64,000 nt of DNA from Pseudoselenomonas ruminantium (GTDB taxonomy: Bacteria > Bacillota > Negativicutes > Selenomonadales > Selenomonadaceae), in assembly GCF_900142515.1 (NCBI RefSeq), contig NZ_FRBC01000016.1, positions 1-64,000 on the forward strand, written 5' to 3'. A program made the position numbers and the translations under genes. Shown here piece after piece: positions 42,381 through 57,300 of the stretch. The notes below the pieces were generated by a model. It worked only from the letters and a program-made list of their open reading frames with translations. It was not told where the DNA came from and did not search any database. Each line of letters starts with the position of its first letter. Position 1 is the stretch's first letter.

Positions 42381-45300
42381 ATGTCGCAGACAGGAAAATT
42401 CCGCAAGAAAGCAAGAAAGATGGAGAAACTTCAGGAGCGATATGCTTATAGCGTCCTGGCCAGCAAAGTGTTGCTGGGACTTGCCCTGGGGTGCCTTGTT
42501 GCCATGCCGTCCGGGGTGGCTTATGCTGAAGACCCGGCGCAGACGGAAATCAAAGCCAAGGGGGCAGATGCTGCCATTGCAGCTGAAGCAGATGGCACTT
42601 ATAAAATCTATGCCCAATCCGTGAATGGTGATCTGGGCGTCAACCGTTTTGATAAATTTGTGCTGGAAAATGGCAATCGCGCAGATATGTTCTTCAATAA
42701 GCAGGGGGAAACGGTTTATGCTGCCAATCTGGTCAATCTGGTCAACAGCCAGGTTACCATCAATGGTGTGCTGAATGCGGTCAAGGATGGGAAGATTGAC
42801 GGCAATCTGTATTTCCTGAGCCCTGAAGGCATCGCCATTGGTGCACAGGGGGTGATCAATGCGGGCAGTTTTACGGGCATGGTCGTGGATAAAGATGCCT
42901 TCAGCGAGTTCTACGAGGGGACGGAAAATCGGAAAAAAGCCACCGGTGACCAGCAGCAGGGGGCTGAATTCGATTTAGATGCTGTCAAAGGGCTGGCCAT
43001 TGGTGGCACGATAGATGTGTCCGGGCACATAAATACCCATAGCGGCATCTTCCTCGGTGCAGGTGTCATCAATATCAAGGACGGTGCCCAGCTGAAGAGC
43101 GTGAGCAATATCCAGTTTGAGGATATCGTCAATAGTTCCATTGCTCAGCAGGTGCCGGCTAATCTTACCGCCACCACGGGCGAGGGCAGCGACATCGTCC
43201 TGGCGGCGGCCAGCTCGGTCGGGGTGGATGACAGTTCCCTGCCGGAACTGAAAGCGGTCAAGAAAAAGAATGAGCAGGGTCAGGAAACCGATGAATACGT
43301 ATTGGAGAACTGGGATAAATGGGAAACGGGCTGGCTGGAGGAAATCTTTGCCGCCACCAATGAAGCCGCCATTGACAATCAGGGCAAACTCATCACGGAT
43401 AAAGCGGTGAAGCTCACGGCCAAGGCAGCTACCAGCTATAAGGAAGGCGCCATCTTCAAGTATCTTCAGGACCAGCAGGTCAAGGATCTGGTGCAGAATG
43501 AGATCCATAAGTCCATCGGGAAGAAGGCGGCTTTGAAAACGGGCATGTGGGCGTTCCTGAAGGCGACGAACAGTGAGGCGGCAGCTTTGGCAGAGCCGTC
43601 CACCGAGGAATGGACCAAATGGATTGACGTATTCCTCGTGGGCATCATGGAGGGCACCGGCAACCGTACGAATCAAGCCAATATTTCCCTGGGCGGCGAA
43701 GTCCGTGCAGCCTCCCTGTCGGCTGAGGCCACAGCTAATCTGGCCATGAATGTAGATGCCAGCATCATGGCCCGGGCTTATACCAATGTCAAGGGCAAGA
43801 ATACGGCGGACATTGAGGTCAAGGAAGGTCTGAACCTGGGCAGCAATATCGGGGATATCACTCTGAATTCGGCTGCCAATACGGATATTTCCGCCGTGGC
43901 CAGAGGGCTCAATGTCAAGCGGGCGGATGGTGATACGACCACGAAACTGCCCTCTGTCTATGGTGCCGTGACCATCGTCAACACGGAAAGCGGCGCCAAT
44001 GTCAAGGTCGACAAGGCCATAACGGCCAGTGGCGATTTCAAGGCCACGGCTGACATGAAGGAAAAGATGAATGTGGTGGCTTCGTCGGCCATGAATGAGG
44101 ACACGGGCACCGTGTCGGCTGGTGTGGCCTATGTGGACGACAAGACCGATGCCACGGTAACGCTCAACAAGGATATCACGGCCAAGACCATTACCGCTGA
44201 TGCGCAGAACCGGGTGCAGAAAGACCTGCTGACCGTCAACAATACCTTGGGCGTAGTGTCCGGCCAGGTCTTCAAGAATGACACCAAGCCTGTAGAACTG
44301 AAGCCGCTGGACGAGTCGAAAAAGAACACGCTGAACAAGTATCTGGACAAATTGGTGGACATGGGCGATGGCCTGGTGGGCAAGCTGAAGCAATACGGCG
44401 ATGCCGGGGCAACCGTGGGTGTCTTCAATCAGGAGAACAACAGCAAGGTCATGGTGAATTCTGCCCTGACGGCCTCGGGGGGCGATCTCAAGCTGAATGC
44501 GGAAACGACCATTGGCGATATGGGCGTGGATGCGGATGATAACCCCATTCCCATCGGCGGTTTCCATATGAATGTGGTCAGCGCCATGACCCATACCAAG
44601 AGTGATGGCAGTGCCAATAACGGCGGCCTGATCAATGCCGCCGTGCTGGTGGACAATGTCAGGAACAATGCCGTGGTGCAGGTAGCAGCACCTGCTAAAT
44701 CCCTGCAGGCAACGGGCAATGTCAAGGTCAATGCGCAGGCGCATATGGACTACGCTCCCGATGCGGAGGGACTCTATAATGTAAAGAAAGCCTGGGGCGA
44801 TGTCAAAGAATCCTTTGAAGCCATCAAGACGTTGGTCTCAGATGATGTCAAGAATGTATTTGAAGGCATCGGGGACTCTTTCGAGAAGGTGGACTGGAGC
44901 GACCTTTCGTCCATCAAGTCCAGTTTCACAGAGGGTGAGAAGCTGACGAAGGCCATTGCCGAAATCAAGAAAGATGGGCAGATTGCGGCCAAAATCAAGG
45001 AACGCTTCCTCACGACGGTGGATAAGGCCGTCAACCTTACCCATCCCTCGGCCTATACCCATTATCATGTACGGACGGAGTCCAAGAATACGACGGGGAA
45101 TTTCACGGCCACGGGTTCCGTGCAGGTGGACAAGCTGGAGAACAATGCGGCTGTCCTGATTGGGGAAGGCACTTCGCTCCATGCTGATGGCAATACCAGC
45201 ATCAAGGCCGATTCGGGCACCTATACCGTTTCTCTTACGGGCAAGGGCGGCGAATATGCTACGCTGGACCAGGAGGGCAAAGTGGGCGTCGGTGCCAGTG

Positions 45301-48300
45301 TGGCCTATCAGGAAATCGGCGGCACCGGTCTGGTCATGGCGGGCAAAGATGCGGTCATCGAAGGGCAGAAGGTTGACATCACGGCTGACCAGACGATGAA
45401 GCAGGTGGATATTGTCTATTCCTCCGGCAAGGCCGATACCCTGAATATTGGCGGCATGGTCAATATCGTGAAGGGCGCGGGCAACAGCATCGTGGCCATT
45501 GATGATGAGGCCGTCATCAACGCTACTGCGGCAGATGGTGCCATCAAGCTGCATGCGGATAATAGCACAACCATCAATGCCATCACTGGCGGGCTCACGT
45601 TAGGCGGCAAGAATGCCTCGGGGGCTGTGGGCATCGGCGTCAGCTGGGTGGATTACGATACCAATGATATCGTGCAGGTGGCTGATAATGGCCGGGGTGT
45701 GGTCAAAGCTGCAGAAACGGACACGGATACGGATGAGCAGAAAGCTGCCAAGCGCACGGGCAATCGCAGTGTGCTTGCCCGTGACCTGGCTAAGCAGATT
45801 GGCGCGGCCGGGGACGATTTCTTTGGCGCGGCTACGGCTGGCAATGCGGGACGGAAGGCATGGCAGGCAAACAGCTTTGAGGCACTGGCTGTCACCACCG
45901 GCACAATCAACAGCATTGGCGCGGAGATTGCCGGTACCACGGGTTCCGATAAATCTTTCTTTGATAAGGGCAGCAACCTGATTGAGAATATCGGGAAAAA
46001 GCGGGATAAGTTCAACAACTGGCTGAAGGGCAACAAGCTGACCAAGGCCATTCAGGGGTCCAATGCCAGCAATACCGCCAGTGCCAATGTCGGCGGTACG
46101 GGTGGCTTCAAGCTGTCCGCCGCAGGCAGTGCGGCCATCAATAAGGGCAACAGCGATACCACGGCGGCGGTCAGCGGCATCGAGCTCCGGAAGAATTCTG
46201 CGGCGGAACTGGCCAGCGTGACGGTCAAGGCCCAAGATGATATGTTCATTGGTGCCTTTGCCGGTGGGGCGGCGTTCAATGCCTTGAAGCAGAATAACAG
46301 TCCCGCAGTGGCTATCGGCGGTGCTGTCGGCTATACCAGACAGAACCGCACGGTGGATTCCCTGCTGTTGAATGCGCAGGTTGAGGGGGCTGGCACCTTG
46401 GCCAATCAGGCGGAAAAGGCCGGCACGGAAGTGGCGGCAGGCCTGTCGCTGGCGGTGAATACCAGCAGCGGCACGAATCTTACCGCCAGTGGTTCCGTAT
46501 CCTATAATGATGTGCATAATCAGGTGCGGGCCTTGCAGATTGGTACGGATGTCAACAAGACGTATGCCGGCAGCACGAAAACTGTTGTCACCAACAAGGC
46601 GCTGGCCAGTGATTGGCAGATTGCGGGCGGCCTGTCGGCAAATTGGACGGGCAGTGACGGTACCTCGGCCAATCTGGGCGGGGCCGTGACGGTCAGTGAC
46701 CTGTCCAATGACGTGGTCAGCATGATCAGTGCCGGCAATTATAAGCAGGTAGATACGCTGAGCATGGAGGCGGCCAAGTCCATCAATCAGATCAATGTGG
46801 CTGTAGCTGGCAGCAAGAGCGGCGGCAAAACGGCACTGGGATTGGATGGGGCCGTGGCCTATAACGAGGTGGACAATAAAGTCCGGACGGTTGTACGCAA
46901 TGGGGCCGCTGTCGAAGCCAGCGGTGCCGTAGCGCTTGTCGCTCACGATAAGGCTGAGGACAAGACTGCCAGCAAGGCAGATTTGCAGGCAAAGGGCATT
47001 GATGTTGACCATATGATTGAGCACTACATTTCGCAGGATGCCAAAAAGACCATTGCAAATCAGGATGTCGTAGACCAGACGAATGGGAAGGAAATCAGTG
47101 TGGCGGCGAATGGCGGCAGCATCAACATACCGGGCAGCAGTCTGGCCGTGAATGTGGCGGCGGGCGTCAACTTCAACGGCAATGGTGCAGGTGCAGGCGT
47201 AGGCATTGACGAAATCAAGAACAATCTGTCCGTAGATATCAACGGCGCAACCTTGAAAGGTGCGGCCATCGATGCCGGCACGACCAACAACACGAAGATT
47301 GTCGGCGTCGCGGCAGGGGCTTCCATCGGTGCGGAGTATTTCGGCGGCGCCGGGGCTGTCAGCTGGCACGATGTGACCAATACCAACACGGTGAATATCA
47401 CGGACAGCAAGTTGACCGCTGATGCGGTGAATGGCGTTTCCCACAATAAGTCCAGTATTGTCAGCGTGGCTGGCCAGTTCAATCAGTCCAGCAATGTGGG
47501 CGCAGGCATGACTTTGGCCAACAACGATATGAACAATACCAGTGGCGTCTATCTAAAGGGCGGCAAAGTCCAGGGGGTTACGGACGACAAACTGGAAAAC
47601 CTGACGCTGGCTGCGCATAATGATACCTATGTGCTGGCCGTGGGGGCTGGTGTAGGCGCTTCTGGTCTGGTCGGCCTCAATGGTTCCGTGGCCATTAATG
47701 AAGGCAGCAACAGCAGTGAGGCCATCATCGGCAAGGGGACGAAGGGCACGGATATTGTCCAGGTAAAGGCCTTGAAGGTAGCGGCCGATAATACCACGTC
47801 CAAGACCACCATTGCGGGCAGTCTCACCTATACCAACGGGGGCATCGCTGGTATTGGCGGCGGTGTGGCCTATGCCAATATTGGCCGGACGGATAACCGG
47901 GAAAAGACGCAGGCCCTGATTCAGGATGCGTCCATTACGACGCAGCCAGCTGCTGCCATTGATGTAACGGCTCTGGATACGTCCAAGGCTGTCAGCGTGG
48001 GTGTAGGTGTAGGCATTGAAGGCAGCGTCAATCTGCAAGGCGGCGTGGCCCGTACCAATGTCCGTAAAGATGTCAATGCCGGCATGGAGAATACTGCCAT
48101 TGATGAAGGGCAGGATGCTGCCCAGGCTGATGTGAGCATCAAGGCGGATTCGACCGTCAACAACAAGACTGCCGGTGCGGCTTTGGCAACGGCCTTTACC
48201 GGGCTGGTAGCTGGTGGTGTCGGCCTGTCCTTCAATGATGTGGAGCAAAACACCAGGGCTTACTACGGTTATCTGAACACCCGTCCGGAAAATGCCAGCC

Positions 48301-51300
48301 GGGTGAATGAGCTGGCCATCAATGCCACGGCGGATAACAAGCTGCTGGGGATTGGCATTGGCCTGGCAGGTGCCAGCACCTTTGCCGTTGGCGGTTCATA
48401 CAGCTACAACTATATCCGGGGCAATACCACGGCAGAAATGAATAAGGCCAATATCATCAGTGCGCAGAATATCGGCGTGGTGTCCCAGAGTGATGATGCG
48501 ATTTCGGCTATTGCCGGGGTTATCGCTGGCGGTGCTGGTGGTGCCGCTGGCGTATCGGTGGCCAATAATCAGATAAACGGCGATACGGTGGCGGCGGTCA
48601 CGGGCAGCAGGCTGGTCACGAATACGGCGGTAAACAGCGATGATGCGAAGAAGATTGCCGTCAACAACGGCATAAAGGATGCGAAAACAGATGCGGAGGG
48701 CCGGGGACTGATCCAAGGGCAGGTGCAAAAGGCAACCTTCGTGCCTGGCAAGCTCAAGGAAGGCCGCGAAAATACGTCCCTGACCGGTCTGGTCATCGAC
48801 AGCAGTGCCACCCATGCCATCGCCTCGGATCTCCTGACAGGAGCTGGTGGTGCTATCGGTGGTGTAGCGGGTACTTTCAATGAAAACTTCATCGAGGGCA
48901 AGACAAGAGCCAGCCTGAATGATACCTCTGTAAATGAGGATAAATCTCAATACGGTGGGTCTATTAAAGACACCCAAAATACCACGGTAAAAGCGGCGGA
49001 TTATACCAATATCGGTGCTTTTGAAGTGGGGGCTGCTGGTGGGGCCAACGTAGGCTTTGGTGCTACGCAGAATGCCAACAATCTGAGCCGCAAGGTTCTG
49101 GCAGAGAGTTATTCCCAGAGTGCGGCCGATGTGAAAGCCCATGACTTCAAGCTGCAGGCACTGGCCAAACAGGGCGTTTCCAATCTGGCTATCGCTGGCG
49201 GTCTGGCCGTGACAGGAGCTGCAGCCAATGCCAATGTGATTTCGGATGATCTGGATATGGATGTTCAGGCCAGAACCAACAGGCTCAATCTGGAATTTGC
49301 CAACAAGGCCGATATCCTGGCGGACAATGAGAGCCGGATCTATATGGGAACTTATGGGGCTTCCGTGGCTGGTATCGGTGCTTCTGCAGGAATGGGCATC
49401 AATCTGGTGGATCAGCAGTCCACTGTCAAGACCACGGTGGCCAATAGTACCCTGAAAGAAACGGAAAAGACGACGTCGCAGGCCAAAATCGAAGCCAGGA
49501 ACAAGACGATACAGGAGGCAAGCCTGGTTTCCGGTGCAGGGGCTGGCATGGGGGTCGGTATCGTGGGCACCTTCAACCACAGCAAGCTGACTTCGGATGT
49601 GGGCGTAGTTATCAGCGGCTCCACGCTGCAGGCTGGCAAGATTGATGTCAATTCCCATGATGTCATCTGGAGCGATCAGGGGACAGGTTCTGTATCGGGG
49701 GGGTTGTTTGGCGGCGTAGGTGTCAACAGCACCGTCAACACCGTAGCGGATAAATCCTATGTCAACATCAGCAGCAACAGCCTGCTTACGGCCAAGGATA
49801 CCGTCAAAGTCAAGGCGGATATCGTGCGGGATATCGATACCTTCATGCTCAACGTGTCGCTGGGCGGCGTGTCAGTGGGGGTAAATCATATGAATACCTC
49901 CGTCAATGAGAGTCTCAAGGCCGATAAAGCCCTGCAGGACAAAATCAGCAAGGCAAATGCTCTGGATAAGGATAATACAGCCAGCTTCGTGGGCCTGACT
50001 AAGGCGGAACGTCAGCAGGCAAGAGAGAGGACTGCTTTCCAGATAGACACCAATGTAGCAGGTACATCTTTGGGCAGTCAGCTGTCGGTCAATGGTTCGT
50101 CCATCAATGCCGGCGGCGCTTTGTCTCTCGATGCAGAGGAGAAGAACCGGCTTAGCCTGTCGACCATCGGCACCAGTGTGGGTGCAGGCAGCTTTGTGGT
50201 TACCAATGCGGAAGCCACGCTGAAGAATGCTAATGGCGTAAGTCTCGATGGTGCCAGCCTGACGGGCAGCAGTGTGGATATCAGGGCCAATACTGCAGAT
50301 GCTTCCCGGGATGGCAAGTCCGGCCTTTACACGCAGGGGGCCGTAGGCAATTTGGGGATAGTGGGCATTACTGCCATTTCCAGCAAAGCGGAAATGAGCG
50401 GTTCCACCGCTGTGCATGTCAAGAATACGAATATCACTTCGACGGGTGAGGTGAATATCAATGCCAAAAGCGGCGTTACGGCCAATACCAATGTCAATGG
50501 GGTTACGGCTGGCGTAGCTACGGTAAACGCTATTGATACGGGCATCACTAATACTAGTGTGCTGGCGGTCAATTTTGAAAACAACAGTGGAACGCATACC
50601 ATCAAGAGCACGAAGGCCGATGGCAAGATCAATGTGAATGCCGTCAATACGGGGAACTTTACGGCTAACAGCACAGGCATATCTGCCGGCCTGCTGGCTG
50701 CGGGCGGCAATAAGACTTATGCCAAGGACAACAGCACCTCGCAGATCAACATTACGGGCAGCAACTATGCCTTTGCGGCCGATGCCCTGTCCTTCCAGGC
50801 GGCCAATGCCCCGAAGCTGAAAGTGGATATTGACAATCATGCAGTGGGCGTAGCTACGGGCATGGCTTCGTATGCTACGGCGGAGGTCAACAGCAGTGCG
50901 CTTATCAATGCCGATGATAATAATGCCTTCCAGGCAGGTTCTGTATACTTTGGTGCTCAGGTGGGCAAGGAGAAGGAAATCACGGCGGCTTCCCGTCTGC
51001 GCAGTGTGGCAGTGGCCGGTATGGCCATCCCAGGGTATAGCGGCGATGATTCCCTGGTCAGCACCAAGACCAATGCGGCCATCAATATTGGAAAAGAAAA
51101 CTATAAGTTCAAGGATAGTGAAAACAAGGAAAAACGTGCGGCCTTGACCATTGCGGCCGTCAATCTGGCCAGCCGTCAGAATGATGTGAGCAATGTTACG
51201 GTCAGTGCCATCAAATTTGCGGCAGGCGCGATTACCGGTACGACCCGGGCTGAAGATACGGCCAGCGTTAATGCCGGTGGCGGCGATGTGTATAAACTGC

Positions 51301-54300
51301 TGCTGGGCGCCAGGGTTGATTCCTACACGGATTCCTATGTGCGTGGTTCCGGCGGCGGTATCGCCGATTACGGCAATACTGCCAAGGCGATTACTTACTT
51401 TGATAATGCAGCCAGTGCCAATATCTATGGCAAGTGGGATGTTACGGATGAACTGCAGGTAGCTGCCGAGCAGGAGGATGGCATGGATATCCAGGCCTTC
51501 TCTGGCAGCGGTGGGATTTATCAAGGAGGTGGCTTGTATACCAATCTGGATATCGGCAGCAAGGGGCGTATCACCTCAGCCAATATTGGCAAGGATGCAG
51601 ATATTCAGGCCAACAGAGTGTATGTGGGGGCAGAAAATTACCTCAACACCCGCAAGAACAACAAATATGGCAAACGCCTGGATATGACGGCAATATCTTT
51701 CTATGGTATGTCTGTACTGGAAAGCAAGGATGTCATCAAGAAAGGCACGCAGGTCAATATCGGTGACAATGCCAAAGTGACAACTGTCGGTACGCAGGAA
51801 TACGAAGTGACCAACAAGGATGTCCTGAATAACTATGCCGAAGGCCTGAATGGCGGCTTAACCCAGACGATTGTGACACAGTCCCGGACAGATTATACAT
51901 CGGCCAATAAGGTAACTCTGGGGCAGGGGGCAATGCTCTGTAATACTGGCGGCTATGACAAGGGCGGCATTACGCTGGCGGCTTATGATGATATTGACAG
52001 CACGGTTCATGCGGAAGGTCAGGTTCGCGGTCTTGCCGGAGCCGGTCCCACGGCAATCACCGAGCACAATATCAAGCGGACGAATCAAGTAAACGTCAAA
52101 GGCACGATCAAGAGCCAGAAGGATATCAATCTCTATGCCGGTGCGGACCGGAATGGCAATCTGTCCAATGTCAAGCAGCTGTCGATTGCCGATGCGCGTA
52201 ATGATACGCTCATTCCCCTGGGCTGGCGGCGTGAACTCGATATGGAAAACCAGCGCAACAATACGGTGCAGGTCGAGGCCGGTGCTGTTGGGGAAGCTCT
52301 GCGCAATATCAACATCAAGGCGGTGAATGGCCAGGAAAATATCCTGAAGCAGGCCAGCTACCATACCATTTATGGCGGCAAAGGCGGCGATAAGGAAGCA
52401 ATTCCCGTAGTGGAAACCAGTGACGGCAGTGGCCGGATTGATAAGCTGGTCACGAGTACGACCAATTATGCGCAGGTGGATGGTTCCCTGCTGGCCGGGT
52501 ATCAGGACAAGCTTTATGTCACCATCACAGGTCAGGTAGTACCGCAGAGCTATCTGGGGCATCATGATGTAAAAGATGCTAAAGACGCAACTATCCTGGA
52601 AAGCCATGATGTTACGGCTGCGGGCGGTGACGCTGCCTATACTATATCCATAGTGGATGATGAGGGCCGGCATTATACGGAACTGGAACAGGCCACGAAG
52701 CAGTACAGCAGCAGTTATGCCAATATCCTGGCCAATCGCTGGTCGGAACTGAAAACGCTCCTCAACTCCTATAGCGGCAAAGATGGCAAGGGAGGCGATG
52801 GGCAAACGGCCATTGCCTATGCCGGTTATGCTGCGGAACTGGAGCTGCTGGAAGCCAAGATGAAGAATCTGGGCCTTTTGGAGGAAACAGAGGTTAATGG
52901 CAAGAAGGTCAATATTCCGGTTACCTCAGGCTATGATATTCCCATCGTGGCCCTGCCGGAACTTTTGGAAGCCAGCGGCGGGACCATCAACGTGGACAGC
53001 AGCAACTTCTATGGTACGGGTTCTGTGGTGGCCAAGACCAATCCGGAAGTCAAAGTGGAGAATCAATCCAATGCTTATCTGGTGGTCAATGATGTCCTGC
53101 TTCGCGACAAAGGGGAAGGCATCATTTACCGGGATAACCTCATTGCTTCCGATGCTGCCGGCAAGGCGCAGATCAAAGAGCTCAATGGGAATAAGAACTA
53201 TGATGTCGCTTACAGCAAGCTGAAATCTGTCACCGGCGATGGCCCGGCTGTGAATATTACCTCGGACAACGCGTCCATCAGCGGCATTACCCTGACGGAT
53301 CGAGTAACCAAGGGGGAAACGACCGACACGGTGACCGGCACCTATGATGGTGTGGGGGCCATTGAGATTGCCGGCCATGTGAATGGCGGTATCGGGGATG
53401 TGAATATCACCAACCGAAACAGGAACGGCGATATCATCATCAATGGCTCGGACAGCAAGGCAACCGGTGTAGATGGCCGCACCATAAGACTCACGGCCAC
53501 ATCCGGCAGTGTAACCCAAAGCTATACCAAGGGCGTGGTGCATATCGGCTCGACGCCGGAGGATGTGTATAAGACGACCAATGATGCGGCCATAACCAAC
53601 ATAAATAATGGCTGGGGCAATAGTTATACAGAGCCAAAGCATACGACAACAACAGTGGATGGTTCGAATGCAAGAAGTGAGAGCGAATCCACGGCAACAA
53701 AAGCTGGCCGGATTGCCGGCAATGCAATTTTCATTGCGGCAGATGCCATCAATGTGAATGGCATCCTGCAGAGCGGCTATGGCAAGTATGCGGCTGTCGT
53801 GACAGAAGAGCAGGTGGCTGCGGCCAAGACAGCGGCGGCTAATAAGGATTTTAGCAAATCCAAGCTCTATGAAGGTCATCGCATCTACAAGGTCAATGAG
53901 GGGGGAACGAGCTGGGATAACAAGGATACAGATGGTTCATTGAAGTACACGGTTCAGGTCTATTATGATCCGGATAATGATACATTGCTGACAGAAGATA
54001 TCGATGCCCAGGGAGGCAGGGTGTATCTGACTGGCCGCATCATCAGCACCACCGGTGGGCAGATTTTTGCCGTAGATGGCGGTGCGGATATCCGGATTGA
54101 AAATCAGAGCGATACCGCCATGCAGGTGGGGAAAATCCTCAATAATGATATCAATGGAGAAGTTGTGCTGACCACATCTTCCATGGAAAATGGCAAGGAA
54201 GTCCTGACCCGTCATAGCTATACCACCGATAAGGTCACGACAACCACGGGGTATATGGGGGCAGATCCGCAAGAGACCAGCGATACGGTAAATACAGGCC

Positions 54301-57300
54301 GCAGCTATAGTTACACGCCAGCGGCCAACAGCCGTTACAATTGGACGGTCGGTTCGGATTCCACCACCACCATCCATTACTACTATCGGGATACCAAGAT
54401 TTTCAATGCGGATGTATTCAGCTTTGAATCGGATAGTAGTAAGGTCGTGAAGACAGAATACCCGGCTGAAACAAAACCGTTGCCGAATGGTATCTTTGTT
54501 TCTCAGCCACAGACGGGAAGCGGAGACTACCAGATTGTCGCGGATAATGTGATTCTGAGCGAGATGGATCGTTTGAATTTCAAAGCCACTTCAAAGAATT
54601 ATGTTTTATGGAAAAACTATTATTACAATTGGGATAAGAAAAAAGGTTCCATGCAGACCTATGTGTCCAGCATCAAGGCCGATAATCCCATTGCAATCAA
54701 GTTCATTGGCCAGGATGACGGCACCATCAATGTGCAGAGCAGGGGCGGAATCACCCTTGCGGGCAATATCCGCAACAATAATGCTGCGGGCACCATTGAC
54801 ATCAGTTCTGCGCAGGGCGGTATCCTTGGCAACGCCGGTGTGTCGGTCATCGGCAATAAGGTCAATCTGAATGCACAGAAGGATGTTGCCAATATCAATA
54901 TTGAAGCACTGGACAAGGCGAAAGCCGTCCAACTGCAGGCCAATACCCAGGATGGTAATATCGGCATTACGGTCAATGGCGATGTGGAGGTATCCACGGT
55001 AAAAGCGCAGGCGGCTGCGTCCGTGGCAGGCAACAATAACATCACGCTGAATGCCAGTGGCAATATCCTGCAGGGTACGGGCGATGGCCTGATTGGCCAG
55101 CGCATAGACCTGACCAGCCGGGCTGGTGCTATCGGTACGGCCGGGCAGATGCTCAAGGTCCGTGCCGGCCAGCAGGCCCTCAATGATGACTCGCGCAGTG
55201 CCAGCATCAGTGCCACGGCCCAGAAGGATATCTTCCTGAAGCAGAATAATGCGGATGAAAGTACGGGCGGCGATATGCGCATCGGCATCGTTCGCTCCAT
55301 CGCCGGGGATGTTACCCTGAACAATGCCGGCGGCAGCTTTGTGGATGCTCTTCCTTATAACGGCGATGAGACCAGTGATGAAACTGCGGCCCGCATCCAG
55401 CGCTGGATTGATGCCGGCATGATTGCAGGACCAGACCGCAACAATGCTTATATCCGCAAGTTGGAGCGCAATGTTGCCGATTACGAGGAGATGGTCAGAA
55501 AGAATTTTGCAGATTATCTGGTCATGAAGGAAAATCAGGCTGGCCTGACGGAGGAAAACCAGAAAATCTATGCGAAGCTGGACTCAGAATATGGCGCTTA
55601 TGCGAATAGTGATGCGTATCTGTCACATTTGGCAGCAGATGCAGGCAGCGATTATGCAAAGCTCAAGGCAGAAGCGGAGAATCCCACCTACAAGTGGACA
55701 CAGGATGAACTGCTCTACGCTCTGCGCAGCGAGATTGTCAACAAGGAAGTCGGTTCGACGGACAGCAGGGATAAGGTAGCCAATGTTTCCGGCCGCAATA
55801 TCACGCTGGTCGGCGAGAATGTGGGCAGCAACCTCAAACCGCAGAACATTGCCTATGAGCAGCTGGCCAATGGCTATGTGGACCCCAATGATCCGAGCAA
55901 GACGAATATATATTACTTGAAGATATTGGCAAATGCCGATGCGGCGGATGTGATCCATCGTCAGGATGGGCAGGGCAAGGATTATTTTGAGGTAACGGGC
56001 ATGGCACCATTGGGCATCCATGCTACCGGTGTCATCAATGCGCAGGCTGTGGGCAATGAGGCGGAGGACATCTCCCTGTCTGCCCGCAAGGCTGCTGAAG
56101 ATGGCGAAGCCTCCGTGCTGAAGCTGGGCACCATCCAGGCGGATAACGGTCTGGTGCGGATCATGGGCAAGGCCGGGCTGGAAAATGCGCTCGATGATGC
56201 CAATGCGGCAAATGTCATCGCCAAGGGAGAAGTCCTGCTGGAAGGCGGCGCTGGTGCTGTCGGCAGCGAGGCGAAAGCCATCAATGTGCAGGCCGGCGGC
56301 GATCTGAGTGCCCGTTCCAATGCCAACATCTATATCAAGAATGTAGGCGAAAACGCTTTGTCCGTAGGCAGCGTCTATACGCCGGATACGCTGAAGCTTT
56401 GGTCGGCCAAAGGTTTGGTGGGCAGCACGGCCAATCTGGAAGGCACCATTCCCTATATCAATGCGCAGCATCTGTTCCTGGATGCCACGAATAATGGTGT
56501 TGGCAGTGATTTGGGCACGCCGGATCGGCCGCTCTATATCCTGAGCAATGGTGTCGATATCCAGGCTGCTGGTCATAGTGCACAGTTCCAGGGCGTGGAG
56601 CATGCGAAGAACAGCATGGTACTGAACCGTGTGGAACTGACAGATGATTTGTGGCTGCATACACCGGGGACGCTGGCTATTGCGAATGTGGTCTATGCCG
56701 GCGACACCATGGTTTTAAGCGCGGACAAGGGTATTGTGATGGCGGATCAGGAAGAGGAAGCGACAGCTGCTTCTTACTTGGATGCAGGTACAAGTATTTC
56801 CCTTGCCTCGCAGACAGGTGATCTGGGTGCTAAAGGCAATGCCTTGCGGCTGTTGAATTCCGGAGTTTCGGTAACGGCTGCGGGTGTAAATGGCTATCTG
56901 CTGGGATTGGAACGGCCCGCTCTGCATACTGTCGGCATGGATCTGGGCCATATCGGCACGGAGACGGTTCCGGGCTTTACCGGCGATTTGTGGGTGAAGA
57001 GCCAGGGCGCATTGACTACCAAAGAGATTGTCAATGTCAAGGGCAATCTGGAACTGTTGGCAGACAATAATACCCTTAAATCTCAGAATGACTGGATTGC
57101 CGGCGGCGATATCCATGCCAAGGGCAATGATGTGGAATTGAAGGATGATGTGAAGGCTGGTGGAAAGGTTACTGTTGAGGGACAGAATATCAATCTTGTC
57201 GGGAATACAAACGCAGACCATGACCTGACTTTGACGGCCACGGGCGCTATCAAGTCGGTTGGCAACTGGACTGCCGGCAACGATATGACGGTTGCGGGTA

